From the NCBI RefSeq assembly GCF_002482975.1, contig NZ_DLHA01000019.1, forward strand, positions 216,310 through 280,309: a stretch of DNA of 64,000 nucleotides, in the 5' to 3' direction. Made by a program: the position numbers and the translations under genes. Numbering within the stretch: the stretch's first letter is position 1; every line of letters begins with the position of its first letter. This document shows positions 49,131 to 57,726 of the stretch, piece after piece. A model generated the notes under the pieces. That model saw only the letters and a program-made list of their open reading frames with translations. It ran no database searches and was not told the DNA's origin. The DNA comes from Flavobacterium sp. UBA7680. GTDB taxonomy: Bacteria > Bacteroidota > Bacteroidia > Flavobacteriales > Flavobacteriaceae.

Positions 49131-49172
49131 ATAAAGAGGCTAAATCTTTCATCAAAGATATAGCTTCTTTAT
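49131..49172. terminator. Terminator-like hairpin between convergent genes
   Basis: Long imperfect arms ATAAAGAGGCTAAATCTTT and AAAGATATAGCTTCTTTAT around a 4-base loop, followed by T-rich sequence. Confidence 0.7.
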
Positions 49173-49183
49173 ATTTTTAGCTT

Positions 49184-50272
49184 TTACAAAGAACCTGCCT
49201 TTACAAAAGTCTGCCATCCACGCATCGTTTCAATAAAACGTTCGCTCAATCCTCCTTGTCGCAAATAATCGGCCATTACAGGCAGCTGCGGACTATCATA
49301 CATTGGATTTGCTTTTACCTGAAGCGGAAAATCACGCTGCAAAATTGCAGCACGTGCAATCAATACAAAATCGCAGCCTTCATCAAGAAGTTCTCCCGCA
49401 CGCTGCGCACTCATAATTTTTCCTGCAGCGCCTAAACGAACACCTTTTCGCGGAAGTTCTGTAAAAACACTCAACATGGTTTTTCCTTTAAAAGTTCCTT
49501 CACGAACGATTTGTGCCGAATCCCACAACGCTAAATCTAAATAATCGATTAATTCACGATCAAAAATATCGGCTGTCACTTCTCTTAATTCTTCCAAAAG
49601 CAATCCGTAACGTTCAATAGATAATCGCCATCCAATTTGGAAATCTGGGCCGCAGGCTTTTCGAATTCCTTCAATAACTTCAATAGTAAAACGAGCTCTA
49701 TTTTCCAGACTTCCACCATATTTATCCGTTCTATCGTTCAAATTTGGAGACATGAATTCTGAAAGAATCCAGCCGAAAGCACCGTGAACCGAGATTCCGT
49801 CAAATCCTGCCAATTGTGCTCTTTTTGCTGCAGCGATGAAACTGTCACGAATTCGTTCAACTTCCTCAGTTGTAATGGCTTTTATTCCTTCTACTGTTTT
49901 TCCTGAAGCTGGAGCTGGGATTCCTCCTATTGAAGGTTTGGCACGATGTCCTGCATGATGCAGCTGTACGGCAGACAACGCACCGCCATCTCGAATAGCC
50001 GACGCCATTTTGGTCAATCCAGGTAAATGGTGATCGCTGTGAATACCTAATTGCCTTTCAAATGCGATGCCTCCCGCTTCTACTGTTGAAGCACTGGTTT
50101 GGATTAATCCGTAACCGCTTTGTGCCAATTGTTCCATCCAATATTGATCAAATTCAGATGCTGTGCCATCAAATTCACTTTGCTGACTTGTTAATGGTGC
50201 AAGCATGAAACGGTTTCTCATTGCCGGACCATGCAGCAACGTAAGGGGTTTAAATAAATCAGAAACAGACAT
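49184..50272 (-). CDS. Old yellow enzyme-type NADH:flavin oxidoreductase
   Basis: A 362-residue FMN TIM barrel of the OYE superfamily: RFMLAPLTSQQSEFDG near the start, VQLHHAGHRAKP (about residue 102), FDGISVHGAFGWILSEFMSP and RTDKYGGSLENRARF. It is closer to the YqjM-like group than to the NemA-like gene at 19999. It probably reduces enones or other electrophilic alkenes. It is divergent from a DsrE-like gene; the shared promoter region has mirrored CCAT repeats, which suggests control by one of the AraC regulators downstream. Confidence 0.87.
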   Translation of the reverse strand: MSVSDLFKPLTLLHGPAMRNRFMLAPLTSQQSEFDGTASEFDQYWMEQLAQSGYGLIQTSASTVEAGGIAFERQLGIHSDHHLPGLTKMASAIRDGGALSAVQLHHAGHRAKPSIGGIPAPASGKTVEGIKAITTEEVERIRDSFIAAAKRAQLAGFDGISVHGAFGWILSEFMSPNLNDRTDKYGGSLENRARFTIEVIEGIRKACGPDFQIGWRLSIERYGLLLEELREVTADIFDRELIDYLDLALWDSAQIVREGTFKGKTMLSVFTELPRKGVRLGAAGKIMSAQRAGELLDEGCDFVLIARAAILQRDFPLQVKANPMYDSPQLPVMADYLRQGGLSERFIETMRGWQTFVKAGSL

Positions 50273-50316
50273 ATTGTTTATTTTTTAAAGTTCTACTTAT
50301 GTGAGTTATTATCGAT

Positions 50317-50372
50317 GCAAAGTTGCCGAGATAATCAATGGAGAAAAATGGATGATTTTTACTTTATAATGG
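50317..50372 (-). promoter_or_regulatory. AraC-type promoter of the OYE gene
   Basis: On the minus strand, CCAT elements start at 50372 and 50351 (21 bp apart), and ACTTTGC follows. The 56-bp block aligns without gaps to 50420-50475 on the plus strand, including CCATYATAAAGTAAA. Confidence 0.6.
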
Positions 50373-50415
50373 ACGTTTTAAACCTGAACTTTTAAAGAAT
50401 TTACAGGGGAAAAAA

Positions 50416-50474
50416 TTCTCCATCATAAAGTAAATTTTCTCCATTCTTTAGCGGGCATTGTCGTCAGATCTTTG
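50416..50474 (+). promoter_or_regulatory. AraC-type promoter of the DsrE-like gene
   Basis: TTCTCCAT at 50416 and again at 50437, 21 bp apart, then the -7 region ATCTTTG (50468-50474). The proximal CCAT is 27 bp from the start of the 7-mer, as at 50351 (minus) and 53969 (plus). Confidence 0.6.
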
Positions 50475-50498
50475 CCTTGTTAATAAAATTTATTCAAA

Positions 50499-50864
50499 AT
50501 GAAAAAAACAGCAATTATTATTCTATCTGATCCCAAAGCTGGTTCAGAAGAAGCTCTAGGACGTGTATTCAATGCTTTAGCATCAGCATATGAATTCAAA
50601 CATGCAAATGAAGATGTAAAAATTATTTTTCAGGGTGCAGGTATAAGATGGCCTGAACAACTTGAAAAAGAAGATCATCCGGTTTATGGACTTTATAAAG
50701 AAGTAAAAGATCATGTTCATGGCCTTTCTAAAGGTTGTGTTGCGGTATTTGGTACCGAAATATCTGGCTATGATCTATTAAACGACAATGAAGTACCTGG
50801 AACTCCTGGTCTGCCAAGTTTCCTTAACCTTAGAAACGAAGGTTACGATCTTTTGATTTTCTAA
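50499..50864 (+). CDS. DsrE-family protein
   Basis: This 121-residue cytoplasmic protein has the DsrE/DsrF-like fold: IIILSDPKAGSEEALGRVFNALASAYEF, VKIIFQGAGIRWPEQL and a C-terminal EGYDLLIF. DsrE-like proteins relay sulfur or bind small effectors; no conserved active Cys is seen except one in SKGCVAVFG, which could be it. It is monocistronic, with a strong terminator, divergent from the OYE gene and sharing its promoter design. Confidence 0.82.
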   Translation: MKKTAIIILSDPKAGSEEALGRVFNALASAYEFKHANEDVKIIFQGAGIRWPEQLEKEDHPVYGLYKEVKDHVHGLSKGCVAVFGTEISGYDLLNDNEVPGTPGLPSFLNLRNEGYDLLIF

Positions 50865-50874
50865 AATATCTTAT

Positions 50875-50914
50875 AAACTGCCCTCTTATTTTGATAGAGG
50901 GCAGTTTTAATTTT
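50875..50914 (+). terminator. Intrinsic terminator
   Basis: Perfect 11-bp stem AAACTGCCCTC/GAGGGCAGTTT followed by a T-rich tract, 10 bp after the DsrE-like stop. Confidence 0.85.
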
Positions 50915-51011
50915 TTACAAATACAAAACGTTATCAAACAATGCTTGCTTTTAAGTAATTTAGCATTGCTGGAAATACATCTATAAAATCAAAAATTTAA
51001 GTTATAAAATT

Positions 51012-51479
51012 ATGCAAGAGGATTTTCAATATTATATGCATCAATGTTTAGATCTTGCTAAAACTGCTTTAGCAGAAGGAAATCCGCCAGTTGGTGCTGT
51101 TGTTGTATTAGATGGAGAAATAATTGGTACTGGAATTGAATCTGGAAAATCAACTGGAGATATTACCAATCATGCAGAAATAATGGCAATCAGATCAGCT
51201 ATAAAAAATGGTTATTCAGATAAACTCCAACAAGCATCAATGTACACGACTCACGAACCTTGTATTATGTGTTCCTATATGATTCGCCATCACAAAATTG
51301 GTGAAATTGTATACGGTACAGCAGTTCCTTACATTGGTGGACTAACTTCTCAATTTAGTATACTTTCTACTGAAGATATTCCAAAATGGGGAAATAAACC
51401 AAAAGTTACAGGAGATGTTTGTATTGAAGAATGTAATACACTTAATGCTCAATTTTTAGAATTATTAAGCAAAAAATAA
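51012..51479 (+). CDS. Nucleoside deaminase, cytidine-deaminase-like
   Basis: A 155-residue deaminase with zinc motif H54-A-E56 and PCIMC (C84, C87), and NPPVGAVVV before it. This is the tRNA-adenosine/guanine deaminase type of the CDA superfamily. In this context it looks like guanine deaminase or a related small-base deaminase rather than TadA, but the sequence does not settle it. It is followed by an AraC gene 6 bp later, with likely cotranscription. Confidence 0.85.
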   Translation: MQEDFQYYMHQCLDLAKTALAEGNPPVGAVVVLDGEIIGTGIESGKSTGDITNHAEIMAIRSAIKNGYSDKLQQASMYTTHEPCIMCSYMIRHHKIGEIVYGTAVPYIGGLTSQFSILSTEDIPKWGNKPKVTGDVCIEECNTLNAQFLELLSKK

Positions 51480-51485
51480 AATATT

Positions 51486-52364
51486 ATGCTTTCACAGTCT
51501 GTATATACGCTTGTTAACCAGCAAAATGGAAATCTATCATTCAAGGTATTTGAATTTGATAACAGCAGTTATTTTGATCATATTCAGCGAAATAATTATT
51601 TTACAATCATAATTATTACATCTGGAGAAGGATTAGCGAAAGTTGATCTTTGCGAATATGCTTTTCAAGAAAATACATTATTTGCATTTTACCCTTATCA
51701 GCCTTTTATGCTGGCTTCTGAAGGAACACTAACTGGTATTTCCATTCAGTTTCATCATGATTTTTTCTGTATTTACAGGCATCATAAAGAGATTGCGGCT
51801 AACGGAATTTTATTCAACAATATTTATCAGCAGCCATTTATTCTTCTGGATCAAAATAATAAACAAACATTGATGAATATCGTAAAAGAAATTGTCAATG
51901 AACTGAAAGTTGATGCTTTGAGAAAAGACGAAGTTTTGGTTTCTTATTTGAAAATATTTTTAGTGCTGGCAACGCGAATAAAACTCGAACAGCAATCTAT
52001 TGAAAATGTTAATGGCAATGAAAAACAAACGCTCATTATTCAGAACTTGAGAAACGCGATTGAAGATAATTTTAGAACCAAACATTCTGCAAGCGATTAC
52101 GCAGATATGCTGCATGTAACGCCAACTGTTCTTGCGCGTACTGCAAAAAATCATTTTAACATGACGCTCTCCGATTTAATTACGGAACGAATTATCGTTG
52201 AAGCAAAAAGGGAATTATATCTCACCAACAAAACCGTTAAAGAGATTGCTTACGAACTTGGTTACGACGATGAATATTATTTCAGCAGGGTTTTTAAAGG
52301 TAAAACCGATATCTCTCCTCAAATTTACAGAGATACGATAGGTTTTAATCGAGGGGCTTCTTAA
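51486..52364 (+). CDS. AraC-family transcriptional regulator
   Basis: A 292-residue protein with an N-terminal cupin-like domain (YFTIIIITSGEGLAKVDLCEYAFQENTLFAFYPYQPF) and a C-terminal AraC double HTH (about 185-288), ending KEIAYELGYDDEYYFSRVFKGKTDISPQIYRD. It is a close paralogue of the 53098 protein, with shared segments such as HGDFYCIYRHHKE-type sequence and NGILFNN. It probably responds to a small molecule or oxidant and controls the promoters with TCCAT repeats at 50317-50474 and 53968. Confidence 0.87.
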   Translation: MLSQSVYTLVNQQNGNLSFKVFEFDNSSYFDHIQRNNYFTIIIITSGEGLAKVDLCEYAFQENTLFAFYPYQPFMLASEGTLTGISIQFHHDFFCIYRHHKEIAANGILFNNIYQQPFILLDQNNKQTLMNIVKEIVNELKVDALRKDEVLVSYLKIFLVLATRIKLEQQSIENVNGNEKQTLIIQNLRNAIEDNFRTKHSASDYADMLHVTPTVLARTAKNHFNMTLSDLITERIIVEAKRELYLTNKTVKEIAYELGYDDEYYFSRVFKGKTDISPQIYRDTIGFNRGAS

Positions 52365-52516
52365 TCCAATATAACAAATACTTTTTTAGCTTTTTGATTT
52401 CCGATTTTAGTATTAATATTTATTAACTTTATCTGCATTTACTGTTTTATCTTTAGCTTTCTTTAAAAAGATAAATAAGTGAATACATTAATAATATCTT
52501 GATTTAATATATAAAT

Positions 52517-53008
52517 ATGGAAAATTTTAAAAAAGCCTATATCGCAGGAGGATGTTTTTGGGGTATGGAAGATTTATTTCGAGTACGTCCCGGCATTAAA
52601 GATACTCAGGTTGGCTATTTAGGAGGAATTAACGACAATCCAACATACGCTAATCATCCCGGACATGCAGAAGGTCTGGAAATTGTATACGATCCGGCTG
52701 AAACATCATATAGTGAACTTTTAGATTATTTTTACAGAGTGCATGATCCCAGAACTATGAATAGACAGGGAAATGACATTGGAGAAAGTTACAGATCTGC
52801 TATATTTGTTCAGGACAAAGAGGAAGAAGAAACTGCGAAAGAAATCATTAAAGTAGTTGAAGATTCAGGAAGATGGCAGGGAAAAGTGGTTACCACGCTT
52901 GAACCTTTTACAAAATTTTGGCCTGCAGAAGAATACCATCAGGATTATTTAGTAAAAAATCCTAATGGCTATACTTGTCATTTTGAGAGATTTGGTACTT
53001 TTTTGTAA
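52517..53008 (+). CDS. msrA: Peptide methionine sulfoxide reductase MsrA
   Basis: A 163-residue MsrA with catalytic Cys13 in AGGCFWGMED and the substrate-binding segments GYLGGINDNPTYANHPGHAEGLEIVYDP and EYHQDYLVKNPNGYTCHF, whose Cys may be the resolving residue. It reduces methionine-S-sulfoxide in proteins, a direct repair of oxidant (for example hypochlorite) damage. It lies between two AraC regulators and fits the oxidant-response character of this block. Confidence 0.93.
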   Translation: MENFKKAYIAGGCFWGMEDLFRVRPGIKDTQVGYLGGINDNPTYANHPGHAEGLEIVYDPAETSYSELLDYFYRVHDPRTMNRQGNDIGESYRSAIFVQDKEEEETAKEIIKVVEDSGRWQGKVVTTLEPFTKFWPAEEYHQDYLVKNPNGYTCHFERFGTFL

Positions 53009-53097
53009 AGAACCTTAGTATTGTTCTAAAAATAAATCGAATCTGTAACATAGCGTTTTGTTTTATCTGTTTTTCAGAAAAAACAATAGACATTTTT

Positions 53098-53955
53098 ATG
53101 ACACAATTAAAATCGCAGTCAGGTACCAATTTAATAAGTCTTCAAAAAGTACAGCAAAACATTTTAAGCACACCTGTACAGTTTAGTGAATATACTATCA
53201 TTATTATAAAAGAAGGCGAAGGAATCTTTTATTCCGATTTTGGAACATTTCCGTTTAAGGGGCCGATGATGCTTTTTGCCACTCCGCTGCAATTGATTTA
53301 CATTAAAGAGATTAATACAATTGAATATGATATATTACAATTTCACGGCGATTTTTACTGCATTGAATATCATCGTGAAGAAGTGGCCTGCAATGGTTTG
53401 CTTTTTAATAATGTATACATTGAACCTTCCCTTAAATTAGAACTTATCGATCAGGCTGTATTTGATAATCTCAAAGATCAAATTACAGAGGAACTCTCTA
53501 ACCCTGCTCCTTCTGATATTGTTTTAAAATCATTACTACAGCTTTTTTTAGCAAAATCAAGTCAGATAAAAACTCGTGAACTGGAGAAAAATACTGATTC
53601 TCAGGTTCGGGATGATGAAATGGAACGTTTCAAGAATTTATTGGACACTAATTTCCTGACACTTCACAAACCATCTGATTATGCAGATCTTTTGAGAATG
53701 TCAAACAATAACCTCACTAAACGCTGCACAAAATACTTTAAAAAAACACCTTCGCAGCTTATTACCGAAAGAATAATGCTGGAAGCAAAAAAGCAATTGC
53801 ACTTAACCCGAAAGAGTATTAAAGAAATTGCTTTTGCACTCAATTTTAAAGATGAATTTTATTTTAGCCGTGTCTTTAAAAAATTCACCAATGAATCTCC
53901 GCAATCTTTCAGGGATAAAACAGGCATTTCTATCGTAGCAGATTTGTACAGGTAA
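53098..53955 (+). CDS. AraC-family transcriptional regulator
   Basis: A 285-residue paralogue of the 51486 protein: the N-terminal sensing domain contains YTIIIIKEGEGIFYSDFGTFPF and ILQFHGDFYCIEYHREEVACNGLLFNN. The C-terminal AraC domain ends SIKEIAFALNFKDEFYFSRVFKKFTNESPQSFRD. Cysteines at HGDFYC and EEVAC are conserved between the two paralogues only in part and could sense oxidants. The next gene (DUF417) starts 70 bp later with a TCCAT-type promoter, so it is a likely target. Confidence 0.87.
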   Translation: MTQLKSQSGTNLISLQKVQQNILSTPVQFSEYTIIIIKEGEGIFYSDFGTFPFKGPMMLFATPLQLIYIKEINTIEYDILQFHGDFYCIEYHREEVACNGLLFNNVYIEPSLKLELIDQAVFDNLKDQITEELSNPAPSDIVLKSLLQLFLAKSSQIKTRELEKNTDSQVRDDEMERFKNLLDTNFLTLHKPSDYADLLRMSNNNLTKRCTKYFKKTPSQLITERIMLEAKKQLHLTRKSIKEIAFALNFKDEFYFSRVFKKFTNESPQSFRDKTGISIVADLYR

Positions 53956-53967
53956 TATCCTTTTTTA

Positions 53968-54002
53968 TCCATGTTTCGGCTTCCATGCCAGATGTAACTT
54001 TG
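53968..54002 (+). promoter_or_regulatory. Promoter of the DUF417-ahpD genes with TCCAT element
   Basis: TCCAT (53968-53972) and octamer TAACTTTG (53995-54002). Distance between TCCAT and the CTTTG core is the same as in the OYE and DsrE promoters. A distal partner at 21 bp is not clear here. Confidence 0.5.
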
Positions 54003-54025
54003 TCTCAACAAAAACAAATTACATC

Positions 54026-54607
54026 ATGAAACATTCAATCATTCAGCAGTTTGCACAATTAGAAAATTTAGCCAAAACTATAATCCGTTTTGGTATTGTA
54101 ATAGTCTTTATATGGATAGGGACGCTAAAATTCTTCACTTATGAAGCAGACGGTATTGTGCCTTTTGTCGCCAATAGTCCGTTTATGAGCTTTTTTTACA
54201 ATACTCCAAGTGAGTATAAAACTCACCAAAATAAAGAAGGTGAATTAATCACAGCCAACTACGAATGGCATGTTCAAAACAATACTTACGGATTTTCAGA
54301 AGGTTTAGGTGCATTTTTAATTGCTCTTGGTATTCTTTTAGCACTTTATAAAGTTGTGCCTTTATGGAGTATGGCAGGAAGTATTCTGGTTGTTATTATG
54401 TCTTTAGGAACACTTTCTTTTTTGATAACAACGCCCGAAAGCTGGGTTCCCAATCTTGGCGATTCTGATTATGGTTTTCCTTTTCTATCCGGCCGCGGAA
54501 GGCTTGTTCTTAAAGATATAGTAATTCTGGGTGGGGCTTTAATAACCTTAAGCCAAACAGCACAATTTTACTTAAAGAATAATAACAACAATCATCCAAA
54601 ACTTTAA
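54026..54607 (+). CDS. DUF417 membrane protein (YkgB/RclC-like)
   Basis: This 193-residue membrane protein has four helices (about 18-36, 90-108, 112-132 and 160-178). DUF417 landmarks are FGIVIVFIWIGTLKFFTYEADGIVPFVANSPFMSFFY and YGFPFLSGRGRLVLKD. The Escherichia coli member RclC belongs to the reactive-chlorine regulon under the AraC-type RclR. Here too it follows an AraC gene, with MsrA close by. Its biochemical role is unknown. It is followed by an ahpD-like gene after 74 bp, which may have its own -7 element. Confidence 0.85.
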   Translation: MKHSIIQQFAQLENLAKTIIRFGIVIVFIWIGTLKFFTYEADGIVPFVANSPFMSFFYNTPSEYKTHQNKEGELITANYEWHVQNNTYGFSEGLGAFLIALGILLALYKVVPLWSMAGSILVVIMSLGTLSFLITTPESWVPNLGDSDYGFPFLSGRGRLVLKDIVILGGALITLSQTAQFYLKNNNNNHPKL

Positions 54608-54681
54608 TTATACAATTCTAACGATCATGACTTTGTCATATCCAATCAATATATCTATAAATTTTAAAACAATATTACATC

Positions 54682-55218
54682 ATGAAAACAATTAATGTAC
54701 CATCAAAAGACCAAGTAAGTGAACAATCTCAACAAATATTTGATGCTATTACAGCAAAAATGGGTAAAGTTCCCAACTTGTATGCTACAATAGGATATTC
54801 TGCAAATGCTCTTAAAGGAATATTAGAATTTGATGAAGCTTTTGCCCATACCGCTTTTACGGCTAAAGAACGTGAAGGTATCAATCTTCTGGTTTCTCAA
54901 ATTAATAATTGTGATTACTGTCTTGCAGCCCATACGATGCTTGCCGGCCTTAAAGGAATTAAAAGCGATGAAATTATAGAATTGAGAAAAGGGATTTCTG
55001 CCAATAGTAAATTTCAAACTGCATTAAATCTTGCCAAATCAATTGCAGAAAATAAAGGTGCTGCCAATCCTTCTTTAAAAGAAGCTTTTTTTGATGCAGG
55101 TTATACTGAAGCTGCTCTTATAGATCTAATTGGTATTATAACTGTACGCACATTTACTAACTACGTTTATGCTTTAACAGAAATTCCAATTGATTTTCCT
55201 GCGGCTCCTGCACTTTAA
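54682..55218 (+). CDS. AhpD-like alkylhydroperoxidase family protein
   Basis: A 178-residue CMD/AhpD protein with the complete relay E65, C77-x2-C80, H84 (NNCDYCLAAHT). It is a more distant group than the three paralogues at 1.4-6.5 kb and carries a longer C-terminal helical part. It should reduce peroxides or act as a thiol sensor partner in the cytoplasm. A strong terminator follows it. In this context it belongs to the AraC-DUF417 oxidant block. Confidence 0.87.
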   Translation: MKTINVPSKDQVSEQSQQIFDAITAKMGKVPNLYATIGYSANALKGILEFDEAFAHTAFTAKEREGINLLVSQINNCDYCLAAHTMLAGLKGIKSDEIIELRKGISANSKFQTALNLAKSIAENKGAANPSLKEAFFDAGYTEAALIDLIGIITVRTFTNYVYALTEIPIDFPAAPAL

Positions 55219-55240
55219 TTTCCAGTAAGATATAGAAACA

Positions 55241-55270
55241 AAAAAAAGAGCTTTTAAAGCTCTTTTTTTA
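55241..55270. terminator. Intrinsic terminator between convergent genes
   Basis: AAAAAAGAGCTTT and AAAGCTCTTTTTT arms, flanked by A and T runs. Confidence 0.82.
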
Positions 55271-55310
55271 TATCATAACGCTTTGCAGCTAAATGATTTT
55301 ATTTTTTCAA

Positions 55311-55922
55311 TTAATAATAAACAGAAAGCATGATTTTAGAATCAGAACTGTCTATTATTTTTTCAAGTCTTTTAAAGAAAACTTCGCTTACCATTGGGCA
55401 GCCGTGGCTGTTAATGATGTAATATTCTTTTTCTTCATCTGGAACTTCTTTGTAGCAGTGCAGTACAATAGCTCTTTTTAGGGCGTTACTGTTAGTTTCA
55501 TCTAAACCGGCAAGTCTGAAAGCTTTTCCAAAAACACCTTTATAAGACTTCTCTATAGAATATCGTCCAAGTGAACTACAGTTAGAATTTGGCATATTAC
55601 TAAATTGCAGTATATCGCCTTTAATTCCGGTTTCTGAACCAGAACCGTGCGCAACAAGCCCCTGATCAATGATCTTTTCATTTTCAAGATCATAAACAAA
55701 AAAACGGTTTTTTCCGGATTTGATTTTCATGTCAACAAGAAAAGCTATTTTCCTGCTGTAGCCATGGTTCGAAGCTGTAAAAGATTTTACTTCGTTTACA
55801 TGCTCATTAAGCCTTACTAGTTCAATCTCGCTTAAAATGTCTTTCTTATCCGTTACGTTGTAGGTAGTAAAGGAACTTAAAGAAAGAAGAAGTGCTACAA
55901 AAAATATTCTCATAAATAGCAA
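55311..55922 (-). CDS. L,D-transpeptidase-like catalytic-domain protein (YkuD_2 type)
   Basis: A 203-residue exported protein (signal peptide residues 1-20, MLFMRIFFVALLLSLSSFTT). It has the murein L,D-transpeptidase-like domain: GKNRFFVYDLENEKII, LVAHGSGSETG, RAIVLHCYKEVP and SHGCPMVSEVF with catalytic Cys. Members cross-link or modify peptidoglycan stems. It is single and monocistronic; a -7 octamer on the minus strand at 55997-56004 would start transcription near 55990. Confidence 0.87.
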   Translation of the reverse strand: MLFMRIFFVALLLSLSSFTTYNVTDKKDILSEIELVRLNEHVNEVKSFTASNHGYSRKIAFLVDMKIKSGKNRFFVYDLENEKIIDQGLVAHGSGSETGIKGDILQFSNMPNSNCSSLGRYSIEKSYKGVFGKAFRLAGLDETNSNALKRAIVLHCYKEVPDEEKEYYIINSHGCPMVSEVFFKRLEKIIDSSDSKIMLSVYY

Positions 55923-55996
55923 TAAAGTTAGTTTAACAGCAAATTTGGGATTTGAGTTGCCAAAAATTATATTCTTCCTTTTGATCTTTGACTTTG

Positions 55997-56004
55997 CAAA
56001 ATTA
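55997..56004 (-). promoter_or_regulatory. -7 octamer of the L,D-transpeptidase gene
   Basis: Minus-strand TAATTTTG, about 75 bp above the start codon. No operator of the kinds found elsewhere in the window is seen upstream. Confidence 0.5.
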
Positions 56005-56191
56005 TGTACAAATTTTATATAATTCCCATGTTTCGAATGTTAAATATATTATAAATATCTGAAATAATGATACTTATCATAAAATTTTTCAGAAAAATAA
56101 TTCTTAAAAGTAACGTTTTAGCAAGCTTATTTTTTTCCAAACCTCCCCTTTTTGCTGGTTTTACTGCTTTTTTCTCATCAACAAAAAATAA

Positions 56192-56226
56192 AAAACGGTT
56201 GTAAAGTTTTTCTTTACAACCGTTTT
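56192..56226 (-). terminator. Intrinsic terminator of the susCD operon
   Basis: A perfect 15-bp stem (AAAACGGTTGTAAAG) with a 5-T loop, just below the SusD gene. Confidence 0.88.
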
Positions 56227-56289
56227 ACTTTTTTTCAATTTTTATTGAAAAATTTATTTTAAAGAATCACTTTTCGTAATTCGTTCCGC

Positions 56290-57714
56290 TTATTTTACGT
56301 CAAACCAAAGCTTAGTCGTCAATAAGTCTTTTCCTTGTACAGCAATTGCAGCTTGGTAACTAGCACCATTTAGCGATTGTTCTGTTCCGGGATAGAAGAA
56401 ACGAGAAGGAATTTTTCCGTCTAAAACTGTAGCCGGACCAGCCGTTAATACTGGGAAATCCAATCTTCTCCACTCTGTAAAAGCGTCAAGACCTTGTCCG
56501 TAGAACGCAATCCATTTTTGTGTACCAATCGATTTAGCATAATTTGAAGCATCATATTTTACAACTGCCTGATTAAGGTAAGTAGAAATAGTCGCTGCAT
56601 TTGTAATACCAAACTGATTGAACGATGCTGTAATAGCATCATTATAAAGTTGTTCTGCATTTCCAGAGATATATCCGCGAGCTACAGCTTCTGCAAGATT
56701 AAATAGTGTTTCAGAATAAGAAGCAATTACAGCCGGAGATGAAGAAGTCAGGAAGTAAGTTCCCGGTTTTGATGTTTTAGCAAAACCTTGACTGTTAGCA
56801 TCACTGTTTGATAATCCGTTAGCACCACCAACATATTTACCTACAGTTGCATCAGATGGTAATTGAGCATAAACTGGCAAACGCGGATCTGCTAATTCAT
56901 TTAATTTATCAACTAATGTTTTTGAAATACGGTAATCATCACGAGTTTCAAACCAAGCCGACGCTGGATTTTGCTGAGGCGAACTTATATAAGTAAACTT
57001 AAAAGTATCGCTGTTACTGCTTAATACTCCTGCAGCATCGCTTGTTGCGTCAATTGCAGCTTGTTTTGCCAAAGCAGGTTCTCTGTCTGAAATTCTCAAA
57101 GCGATACGCAAACGAAGTGAATTTACCAGTTTTTTCCATTTTGTAATGTCACCTTTGTAAACTAAATCACCGGTTACAGTACCATTTGCAGTATTTAGTA
57201 AAGTCTGTGCTTGTTTTAAATCTGCTAGTAATCCTGTGTAAACCTCTTTTTGAGTATCATATGCCGGAGTTACTTTTTGACCTGCTTCTTTATAAGGAAT
57301 ACTTCCGTAAGCGTCTGTCAGTAATAAAAATGTCCATGAACGTAAAGTCAAAGCAATTCCTTTGTAATTTGAATTTGCCTGATCTGCCGGGAAATTCAAA
57401 ATGGTGTTCAAATCTGTAATTAAAGTGGCATAACCTGTGTTCCACAAAGTAGTGAAAGAAGCATTAGATACATCAAATCTGTCTGGTTCTGTATATTGGA
57501 TTTTAGCCCAATGCTGCACAAATAATAATGATGAGTCAAAGTTATTTGTTGATCCCCAATATAAGTCAGCTCCTTGTTTTAATGTTCCCGTTAATAAGTA
57601 AGGCGCAAGTGGAGTTTCTGTAGCATTTGGATTTTTGTTTATCTCATCCAAATCATCACTGCATGAGGTCAGTGTCAATGCAAATAGAGTTATATAAGCT
57701 ATTCTTTTTAGCAT
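56290..57714 (-). CDS. SusD/RagB-family outer-membrane lipoprotein
   Basis: A 474-residue SusD-like lipoprotein (lipobox TLTSC, Cys18): DDLDEINKNPNATETPLAPYLLTGTLKQG, four TPR-like helical pairs with LTDAYGSIPYKEAGQK, and a C-terminal EWRRLDFPVL segment. It forms the extracellular lid of the SusC transporter at the cell surface and binds a glycan, peptide or other oligomer. It starts 12 bp after the SusC gene in the same operon. No glycoside hydrolase is in the operon, so the ligand cannot be guessed. Confidence 0.92.
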   Translation of the reverse strand: MLKRIAYITLFALTLTSCSDDLDEINKNPNATETPLAPYLLTGTLKQGADLYWGSTNNFDSSLLFVQHWAKIQYTEPDRFDVSNASFTTLWNTGYATLITDLNTILNFPADQANSNYKGIALTLRSWTFLLLTDAYGSIPYKEAGQKVTPAYDTQKEVYTGLLADLKQAQTLLNTANGTVTGDLVYKGDITKWKKLVNSLRLRIALRISDREPALAKQAAIDATSDAAGVLSSNSDTFKFTYISSPQQNPASAWFETRDDYRISKTLVDKLNELADPRLPVYAQLPSDATVGKYVGGANGLSNSDANSQGFAKTSKPGTYFLTSSSPAVIASYSETLFNLAEAVARGYISGNAEQLYNDAITASFNQFGITNAATISTYLNQAVVKYDASNYAKSIGTQKWIAFYGQGLDAFTEWRRLDFPVLTAGPATVLDGKIPSRFFYPGTEQSLNGASYQAAIAVQGKDLLTTKLWFDVK

Positions 57715-57726
57715 GATTTCGTGTTT

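Noticed and set aside
54580..54640. TCCAT-type AraC promoter for the AhpD gene at 54682
   Set aside because: A CTTTG core exists at 54631, but TCCAT is not at the fixed distance.
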